NCBI GenBank assembly: GCA_017418765.1
Contig: JAFOMV010000198.1
Coordinates: forward strand, 1 to 11,796
DNA from: Ruminococcus sp.
Lineage (GTDB): Bacteria; Bacillota_A; Clostridia; Oscillospirales; Ruminococcaceae
Length of the DNA stretch: 11,796 nt
Reading direction: 5' to 3'
Shown here piece by piece: positions 6,739-11,796 of this stretch; position 1 is the first letter of the stretch, and every line of letters begins with the position of its first letter. The notes beneath the pieces are model-generated. The model was not told the DNA's origin, did not search any database, and saw only the letters and a list, made by a program, of their open reading frames with translations. Position numbers and translations under genes: made by a program.

Positions 6739-7206
6739 TTAGCGATTCAGTATGAATGTTCCTACAGCAAGATATGCCGCATATGCTGACCATATGATAT
6801 ATGGAACGTTGAGCTTTGCTGCAAGTTGGCTTATCCTGCTGAATGACACCGCCATAGCTGCAACAAGCGCAAAGAGTAGAACTGCCGTAAATGCGGCAAT
6901 TCCGAAAGCACTGAATCGGAAGAATATGATACTCCATGAGAAATTAACGGCAAGCTGAGCTATGTACAGCTTTTTTGCAGTGATAGTACTGCTGCTGCTT
7001 TGCCATACGATGTAAGCAGATATCCCCATCAGAGCATAGAGTATAGTCCATACTACAGGAAATACTGCTGCGGGAGGCGAAAGCGGAGGCTGTGCAAGCG
7101 AGGCGTAAGTATCACGGAAATTGCCTGAAAGCAATGCGGATACTGCACCTGTAAGCTCGGCTGCTATAACGGATATGAGCAATTCTGTCCATCTGATATT
7201 TTTCAA
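6739..7206 (-). CDS. tspO: TspO/MBR family membrane protein (tryptophan-rich sensory protein)
   Basis: This 155-residue protein with about five membrane helices has the usual TspO length. TspO proteins bind tetrapyrroles and related ligands in the membrane and have been linked to porphyrin handling and stress, with no settled function in Firmicutes. Family marks are present: QPPLSPPAAVFPVVWTILY (39-57) for the first loop and helix II, Q84 and N88 with W91 in helix III, and VPYIIWSAYAAYL (134-146) in the last helix. The Trp usually found in the KPxWxPP loop is Leu42 here. The start is TTG 7206-7204, supported by AAGGGGG 7 bases upstream; there is no suitable ATG. It lies 109 bases downstream of the phosphoesterase gene on the same strand. 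Confidence 0.92.
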   Translation of the reverse strand: MKNIRWTELLISVIAAELTGAVSALLSGNFRDTYASLAQPPLSPPAAVFPVVWTILYALMGISAYIVWQSSSSTITAKKLYIAQLAVNFSWSIIFFRFSAFGIAAFTAVLLFALVAAMAVSFSRISQLAAKLNVPYIIWSAYAAYLAVGTFILNR

Positions 7207-7211
7207 AAGAG

Positions 7212-7300
7212 ATCCCCCTTATAAAATGATAGCTGCTGCTCTGCCGGTCATCGTTATCTGATAGGCAGTTGCGTGTGCAATACCATTATATAAGGGGAAT
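7212..7300 (-). promoter_or_regulatory. Inverted repeat that can hide the tspO ribosome binding site; weak internal promoter
   Basis: In - strand RNA, 7300-7289 pairs with 7223-7212 over 12 positions (one G-U), and the downstream arm contains the whole AAGGGGG site of tspO. The upstream arm overlaps a TATAAT at 7290-7285, whose -35 (GAATAA) is weak. A transcript begun at that promoter would lack the first arm. The pairing therefore forms only in RNA reading through from the phosphoesterase gene. The pairing is seen directly; the effect on translation is inferred. Confidence 0.4.
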
Positions 7301-7315
7301 GTCGATATTATTCCA

Positions 7316-7978
7316 TTATTTTAAAGGTGTAACTGTGTTGAAAACAGCATAGAATTTCAGTGGTATGTGTTTGTCGATATGGCATTTGCCAAAGAACCAC
7401 TTTTGGTAATTGACGGTTTTTATGACATCTTCAAAGAATGCGTGTACCTCTATTCTCTGAAAAACATCTACTCCAAGACATTCTTTCAGCGAAGCAGGGG
7501 GTTCATGGGTGATGATATAGTCTACCTCGAAATCATGTTCCTTCAGATTGCGTATACCTTCAACTATCTCGCTGTGAGTAGGCTGTTCACGTTCCCACCA
7601 ATCACCATCGTGACGAAACTCATAGTCCTGACTGCGGCCGCCGCCGAATGTAAATATCTTTTTGCCCTGGATATCGTAGATCTGTCCACGCATTAGATGA
7701 ACGATATTATGTGCTATTTTGTGTACTTTTCCGCCATTCCAGTCCATAAGCGGATAATCCTCAAGAAGGTCAAAGTTTTCATGGCAGCCGTCAATAAAAG
7801 CTATGGTATAATCCATAGACATAAGCTTTTTCAGATTTGCACGTTCCTGCTTTGACCTGTTCCAGATAAAGCCGAAATCTCCGCATATGATAAGTATATC
7901 GCCCTGTTTGAGTTTTTTCAGTTCCTTGCTTTTGAAGCGTTCTATATCTCCGTGAGTATCTCCTGTAACGTATATCAA
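7316..7978 (-). CDS. Calcineurin-like metallophosphoesterase
   Basis: This 220-residue soluble protein is probably a phosphodiesterase or phosphatase using two metal ions. Substrate is unknown. The family's metal ligands appear in order: D7 and H9 in GDTHGD, D34 in GDFG, H66 in DGCHEN, H158 in THEPP and H200 in GKCH. The usual Asn of the GNHE motif is Cys65 here. This may be a normal feature of this subfamily of Firmicute phosphoesterases rather than a defect. It lacks a signal peptide or membrane segment. The start is TTG 7978-7976, supported by GGAGG at 7987-7991, 8 bases upstream. It has its own promoter at 8014-8042 and may be cotranscribed with tspO. Orientation is divergent from the carboxypeptidase homologue. 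Confidence 0.88.
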   Translation of the reverse strand: MIYVTGDTHGDIERFKSKELKKLKQGDILIICGDFGFIWNRSKQERANLKKLMSMDYTIAFIDGCHENFDLLEDYPLMDWNGGKVHKIAHNIVHLMRGQIYDIQGKKIFTFGGGRSQDYEFRHDGDWWEREQPTHSEIVEGIRNLKEHDFEVDYIITHEPPASLKECLGVDVFQRIEVHAFFEDVIKTVNYQKWFFGKCHIDKHIPLKFYAVFNTVTPLK

Positions 7979-8013
7979 TTGTATTTCCTCCGTTCAAAAT
8001 GCTATGCATTATT

Positions 8014-8042
8014 ATTTTAGCATATTTTTCAGAAAAGGTAAA
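8014..8042 (-). promoter_or_regulatory. Sigma-A promoter for the metallophosphoesterase gene
   Basis: On the - strand, TTTACC (8042-8037), a 17-base spacer and TAAAAT (8019-8014) preceded by TGC form an extended -10 promoter about 35 bases upstream of the start codon. A short inverted repeat, ATGCTA/TAGCAT, flanks the -10 region and could be an operator, although it is short. Confidence 0.6.
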
Positions 8043-8052
8043 GAGGATATGT

Positions 8053-8117
8053 AAAATTTCATAAAATCCAAAAAATTTCAAAAAAATTTCAAAAACCCCT
8101 TTTAAAATACAAAAAAA
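8053..8117. other. Phased A-tracts (predicted curved DNA) between divergent promoters
   Basis: Seven A-runs of 4 to 7 bases begin at 8053, 8063, 8070, 8080, 8091, 8104 and 8111, spaced near one helical turn. The sequence lies directly upstream of, and extends into, the promoter of the carboxypeptidase homologue. It should bend the DNA and could act as an UP element for RNA polymerase or a site for a nucleoid protein. Confidence 0.6.
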
Positions 8118-8128
8118 TCTGATATAAT
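8100..8128 (+). promoter_or_regulatory. Extended -10 promoter for the carboxypeptidase homologue
   Basis: A perfect TATAAT at 8123-8128 is preceded by TGA (extended -10). The -35 position (TTTTAA, 8100-8105, 17-base spacer) is poor, which the extended -10 and the upstream A-tracts may offset. Transcription would start near 8135, giving a leader of about 100 bases. Confidence 0.6.
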
Positions 8129-8145
8129 AATATTTGGACTATGTT

Positions 8146-8221
8146 CGTATGCTGTGTTAGTTTTCAACATTGCCGCATACGCACTGTTTTTACCATTTTT
8201 GGTATATTACAATAATAACAG
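8146..8221 (+). other. Structured 5' leader of the carboxypeptidase homologue
   Basis: CGTATGC (8146-8152) pairs perfectly with GCATACG (8175-8181), and a second element pairs CTGTT (8184-8188) with AACAG (8217-8221) around an inner TACCA/TGGTA hairpin. It does not match a riboswitch class I know. It could stabilise the message. Confidence 0.35.
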
Positions 8222-8234
8222 ACGAGGAGAGCTT

Positions 8235-9650
8235 ATGAAAAAATTTTTCGCTGCAATCGCATCGGTAGTTATGGCAGTTCCTTTCCTGACAACACCTAAG
8301 GCTAATGCCATCAGCTTCCCGCTTAAAAACCCTATACAGAGCGAATCTGCTATAGTTATAAATATGGATGTAAACACGGTCATACATGAAAAAAATGCTG
8401 ATACAAAGCAAATGCCCGGACCTCTTGTAAATATAATGGCAGCTGTAGTCTGCCTTGAAAAATGCCCGAATATCAATGAGGAAGTAACTGTTCATTCTTC
8501 GGTATATGAGCATCTGAACGAGACCGAATATAAGGATGACCTGCGATGGGCTGACATATATGATGAAGATGTACTGACAGTTACAGACCTGCTTTATGCT
8601 ATGATGCTCACTTCATCGATGGAAGCATCTGAAACTATCGCTTATCATGTAGGTGACGGAAACATTGATAACTTCGTCAATATGATGAATGACAAAGCTG
8701 CTGAGATCGGTCTTGAAGACACCCATTTCACAAATGCTACGGGAATGTATGACACAGGACAGTACACTACTGCAAGGGATATGGCAAAGCTTACCCAGTA
8801 TGCTCTTACTGTTCCGCTTTTTGAGACTATCGCCACAACATTCACTTACAATCCAAGTATCCCGAACCCCGACAGGCACAAGAGCCATGAGGAATGGATA
8901 TGGACCCACTCCAACGGCATGATGGATCCAAGCAGCGGTGATTATTACAGCGGTGCGAAAGGAATAAAGACTGCCAATCTTGAGATGGCAGGAAGAAATA
9001 TTATTTCTATGGCGAGCCGTGACGGAAATAAATATCTGGCTGTTCTTATGAAAGCTCCTCTTACAGATGCTAACGGAGATACTGCTTTTTATCATATCAG
9101 TGACTGTAAGAATGTATTTGACTGGGCTTTCAAGCATTTTTCATATAAGACGGTGCTTGCAAATACGGCAGAAGTAGGCGAGCTTCCTGTAAAGCTGGCT
9201 GACGGAAACGATTATGTACTTGCAAGACCAAAGGAGGATATCTCCCTTCTCTGGTATAATGAAGTCGATACCTCAACTATAAGCAAGGATAAAATAGATT
9301 GGTACCGCACATCGCTTCAGGCTCCGGTCGCAAAGGATGAGCCTCTCGGCAAGGTAACACTTGAGTATTCAGGAGAAGAAATAGGTACTGTTGAACTGGT
9401 GGCAGTAAGCAATGTTGAACGTTCAGTATCAAAGTATAATCTCTATGCTGCAAAGATGTTCAAAAAGTCAAGCTGGTTCAATAAAGCGATAATGATATCA
9501 TGTATTCTCAGTGCGATTTATATCATTATCTGTTTATACTCATACAGTGTTTACAAGAGCAAAGCTAAGCCGATGAAGCCAATATACGCTGTGCCAAAGG
9601 TAGATAAGCCTTCTTCACAGCCAAGAAAAAAACCAACATCTAAAAAATGA
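8235..9650 (+). CDS. D-Ala-D-Ala carboxypeptidase-like protein lacking all catalytic motifs (membrane-anchored pseudoenzyme)
   Basis: This 471-residue exported protein aligns with S11-family carboxypeptidases, including the active one in this window, but appears unable to catalyse the reaction. The SxxK site is P63-L-V-N66, SxN is S127-S-M129, and KTG is K245-T-A247. The flanking sequence is well kept (FVNMMNDKAAEIGLEDTHF; TTARDMAKLTQYAL), so the fold is probably preserved. A signal peptide ends near ANA (residue 25). A PBP5 C-terminal-like domain (about 335-400) precedes a transmembrane helix (about 418-438) and a Lys/Pro-rich tail. ATG 8235 is chosen for its AGGAG site and because it begins a normal signal peptide; the frame extends upstream to 8154 without support. 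A role in binding peptidoglycan or partner proteins is inferred. Confidence 0.88.
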   Translation: MKKFFAAIASVVMAVPFLTTPKANAISFPLKNPIQSESAIVINMDVNTVIHEKNADTKQMPGPLVNIMAAVVCLEKCPNINEEVTVHSSVYEHLNETEYKDDLRWADIYDEDVLTVTDLLYAMMLTSSMEASETIAYHVGDGNIDNFVNMMNDKAAEIGLEDTHFTNATGMYDTGQYTTARDMAKLTQYALTVPLFETIATTFTYNPSIPNPDRHKSHEEWIWTHSNGMMDPSSGDYYSGAKGIKTANLEMAGRNIISMASRDGNKYLAVLMKAPLTDANGDTAFYHISDCKNVFDWAFKHFSYKTVLANTAEVGELPVKLADGNDYVLARPKEDISLLWYNEVDTSTISKDKIDWYRTSLQAPVAKDEPLGKVTLEYSGEEIGTVELVAVSNVERSVSKYNLYAAKMFKKSSWFNKAIMISCILSAIYIIICLYSYSVYKSKAKPMKPIYAVPKVDKPSSQPRKKPTSKK

Positions 9651-9654
9651 TCGT

Positions 9655-9690
9655 AAGCAGCCGAGTTTATCGGCTGCTTGATTTTATTGT
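9655..9690 (+). terminator. Rho-independent terminator after the carboxypeptidase homologue
   Basis: A perfect 10-bp stem (AAGCAGCCGA with TCGGCTGCTT, 9655-9664 and 9670-9679) closes a 5-base loop and is followed by the T-rich GATTTTATTGTT. The gene therefore appears to be a single-gene unit. Confidence 0.9.
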
Positions 9691-9818
9691 TCCGCCAATT
9701 ATCTTTTGGGGAAATATTGCGACAGACCGGCAGAAAAAGACAAGGAAGCCGCAGGATGCTATTGCTCTAATACTTTCTGTCAGGAAAAGCAATGGGGAAC
9801 GATATAATGGAGGTAAGC

Positions 9819-11759
9819 ATGGATAAGATAAGAAGAATGAAGGAGCTTAACGAGCTGCTGGCAAAGGCAGCCGACTCCTATTATAATACCGGCGTGGAGA
9901 TAATGTCTGACCATGAGTATGACGGACTTTACGATGAACTTGAAGCCCTTGAAAAGGAAACGGGGATAATCCTCAGCGGCAGCCGCACTCAGCAGGTAGG
10001 ATATGAAGTTGCATCCTCTCTTGCAAAGGTAAAGCATGATTCACGTATGCTCTCACTTGATAAGACAAAGAGCGTTGATGAGCTTGTAGCATGGTTGGGA
10101 GATAATGAGGGTTTCCTCAGCTGGAAGCTGGACGGACTTACTCTTGTGCTGACATTCGACAACGGTACTCTCACTCAGGCAGTAACACGTGGAAACGGCG
10201 AAACAGGGGAGGATATCACCTCGAATGCACGTCATATCAGAGGTATACCGCTGACGATACCTTTCAGCGGTCACCTTGTTGTCAGAGGCGAATCCCTTAT
10301 GAAATACAAGGACTTTGAAAGAGTAAATGCTCTTATTGAGGACGGTTCAAAATATAAGAATCCACGCAATCTGTGTGTGGGTACGGTACGTAATCTTGAT
10401 TCAAGAGTAACTGCGGAAAGAAACATCAACTTCTTTGCATTTAATCTTGTATCAGCGGATGGATATGATAATAATTCATTCACTGAGCGCATCAAATGGC
10501 TGGAAGGTCTCGGATTCCAGACCGTACACGGCGTAAAGGTGAAAGCTGATGAGCTGCCTGCAAGGATAGCTGAATTTGAAGCTGATATAGTAAATAACGA
10601 GTTCCCGTCTGATGGACTTGTTCTCATGCTTGATGATGTAGCTTACGGTCTTAGCCTTGGTGAAACATCACACGCACCACGTAACGGTATGGCATTCAAG
10701 TGGCGTGATGAAACAGCTGATACTACCCTGCGTGAGATAGAATGGTCTGCAAGCAGGACAGGACTTCTTAATCCTGTAGCGATATTTGATCCTGTTGAAC
10801 TGGAAGGAACAACGGTATCAAGAGCCTCAGTCCATAATGTAAGCATTGTAAAGCAGCTCAGGCTCGGCATTGGTGATACTCTTTCGATATACAAGGCGAA
10901 TATGATAATCCCTCAGGTTTCTGAAAACAAGACAGGCTCTGCCTCTGCCGTTATCCCTGATGTATGTCCCATATGCGGTGAAAAGACAGAGATAAGGACA
11001 TCTAATGATGTGGAAACTCTGTTCTGCACCAATAAGATGTGTCCTGCAAAGCATATTGGCAAGTTTGAACATTTTGTTCAGCGTGATGCAATGAATATTG
11101 TAGGACTTTCAACTGCTACTATCGAGACCTTCGTATCAGAGGGATTTATAAAGAAATACAGCGATTTTTACCATCTTGACCGATACCGTGAAAAGATAGT
11201 TTCTATGGATGGGTTCGGTGAGCGTTCCTATCAGAAGATAGCAGAAGCAGCAGAGGCTTCAAGGCATACTGATATGAGCAGAGTGCTTTATGCTGTCGGC
11301 ATCCCTAATATAGGAAGGGCGGCTTCAAGACTTATATGTTCCGCATACCCTGATACATCCATGATAGAGAAGCTTTCAGTTGAAGAACTCACGGCTATAG
11401 ACGGTATAGGCGAGGTACTTGCCAATGACTATGTAAGGTATTTTTCAGACGAGGATAATATCAGTGAGTATCATCAGCTTTTGTCTGAACTGGATATAAC
11501 TCCGATGGAGGCTGTTAATGCTGATTCATCCATATCAGGAAAGACCTTTGTAATAACAGGCTCAGTACACATATGGAAGAACAGGAATGAACTTAAAGCG
11601 TATATAGAATCACTTGGCGGAAAAGTTTCCGGGTCTGTATCTTCCAAAACGGACTACCTTATCAACAATGATGCTTCATCTAATTCATCAAAGAATAAAA
11701 CTGCAAAGGAACTGGATATCCCGATCATAACCGAAGAAGAATTCAAGGCTATGGTTTAA
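9819..11759 (+). CDS. ligA: NAD-dependent DNA ligase LigA, divergent form
   Basis: This 646-residue enzyme seals DNA nicks using NAD, slightly shorter than the usual 665-675. Domain Ia holds the NMN-binding residues (Y21, D31, Y34, D35). The adenylation domain has the nucleophile Lys103 in KLDG, then TRGNGETGEDITSNARHI and the NPRN and APRNGMAFKW motifs. An OB fold, a zinc finger (C383, C386, C403, C408), helix-hairpin-helix repeats (about 450-550) and a BRCT domain (about 570-646) follow. Differences from typical LigA include SRTQQVGYEV where SPTQRVGG is usual, and NLCVGTVRNLD where NAAAGSLRQLD is usual. ATG 9819 is chosen for its GGAGG site 5 bases upstream; in-frame ATGs at 9792 and 9807 lack one. 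No clear promoter is seen in the 128 bases before it. Confidence 0.94.
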   Translation: MDKIRRMKELNELLAKAADSYYNTGVEIMSDHEYDGLYDELEALEKETGIILSGSRTQQVGYEVASSLAKVKHDSRMLSLDKTKSVDELVAWLGDNEGFLSWKLDGLTLVLTFDNGTLTQAVTRGNGETGEDITSNARHIRGIPLTIPFSGHLVVRGESLMKYKDFERVNALIEDGSKYKNPRNLCVGTVRNLDSRVTAERNINFFAFNLVSADGYDNNSFTERIKWLEGLGFQTVHGVKVKADELPARIAEFEADIVNNEFPSDGLVLMLDDVAYGLSLGETSHAPRNGMAFKWRDETADTTLREIEWSASRTGLLNPVAIFDPVELEGTTVSRASVHNVSIVKQLRLGIGDTLSIYKANMIIPQVSENKTGSASAVIPDVCPICGEKTEIRTSNDVETLFCTNKMCPAKHIGKFEHFVQRDAMNIVGLSTATIETFVSEGFIKKYSDFYHLDRYREKIVSMDGFGERSYQKIAEAAEASRHTDMSRVLYAVGIPNIGRAASRLICSAYPDTSMIEKLSVEELTAIDGIGEVLANDYVRYFSDEDNISEYHQLLSELDITPMEAVNADSSISGKTFVITGSVHIWKNRNELKAYIESLGGKVSGSVSSKTDYLINNDASSNSSKNKTAKELDIPIITEEEFKAMV

Positions 11760-11767
11760 ATATTGTT

Positions 11768-11783
11768 TAAGGCGGTGGCCTTA
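11768..11783 (+). terminator. Short hairpin after ligA, possible weak terminator
   Basis: TAAGGC and GCCTTA form a perfect 6-bp stem with a GGTG loop 9 bases after the ligA stop. No T-run follows before the window ends, so termination is uncertain. Confidence 0.3.
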
Positions 11784-11796
11784 CAGAAGTTATAAG

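Noticed and set aside
8041..8120. CRISPR-like or tandem repeat from the repeated AAAATTTC units
   Set aside because: Units are short, irregular and without spacers; phased A-tracts explain them better.
8154..8234. N-terminal extension of the carboxypeptidase homologue from GTG 8154
   Set aside because: It has no ribosome binding site, would place an extra hydrophobic segment before a normal signal peptide, and ATG 8235 has AGGAG at the right spacing.
9803..9808. TATAAT before ligA as a promoter
   Set aside because: Transcription from it would begin after the ligA ribosome binding site, and no -35 is visible at the right distance.
9792..9818. LigA start at ATG 9792 or 9807
   Set aside because: Neither has a Shine-Dalgarno, the family N-terminus begins at the MDKIRRMKEL segment, and GGAGG serves ATG 9819.

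Overview
The window looks like the chromosome of a low-to-moderate GC member of the Clostridia, most likely Ruminococcus or a close Oscillospiraceae relative. Reasons: the scpA-scpB / DUF2953-gerW / D-Ala-D-Ala carboxypeptidase / rluB order, strong GGAGG-type ribosome binding sites, frequent TTG and GTG starts, and sigma-A promoters with extended -10 elements. The genus is inferred from gene content, not from a database comparison. There are no rRNA or tRNA genes, CRISPR arrays, insertion sequences or phage genes.

Region 1 (1-6516, + strand) reads as one long, tightly packed transcription unit: scpA (5' part outside the window), scpB, a DUF2953 membrane protein, gerW/ytfJ, a secreted D-Ala-D-Ala carboxypeptidase (dacB position), the pseudouridine synthase rluB, a small protein of unknown function, metA, and a DUF4190-like membrane protein. 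It ends at a strong hairpin terminator. It mixes chromosome condensation, envelope and spore functions, rRNA modification and methionine synthesis. MetA carries Glu at residue 111, which predicts acetyl-CoA rather than succinyl-CoA as acyl donor.

Region 2 (6460-7978, - strand) holds a 17-codon Cys-rich small ORF with its own promoter and Shine-Dalgarno sequence, a TspO/MBR membrane protein, and a calcineurin-like metallophosphoesterase. TspO and the phosphoesterase both start with TTG. An inverted repeat can pair with the tspO ribosome binding site in read-through RNA.

Region 3 (7979-9690, + strand) starts with a divergent promoter region of phased A-tracts. It leads to a second S11-family carboxypeptidase homologue that keeps the fold but has lost all three catalytic motifs (SxxK to PLVN, SxN to SSM, KTG to KTA). 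It is a membrane-anchored pseudoenzyme closed by a clean terminator.

Region 4 (9691-11796, + strand) carries a complete, somewhat divergent NAD-dependent DNA ligase.

No gene-free stretch exceeds 300 bases. The longest, 6455-6738 and 7979-8234, hold the small ORF and the divergent promoters.

No multi-gene defence or mobile system is visible. The most unusual items are the dead carboxypeptidase homologue with its curved promoter, the 17-residue peptide gene, and the candidate RNA structures at the tspO and dacB ribosome binding sites.
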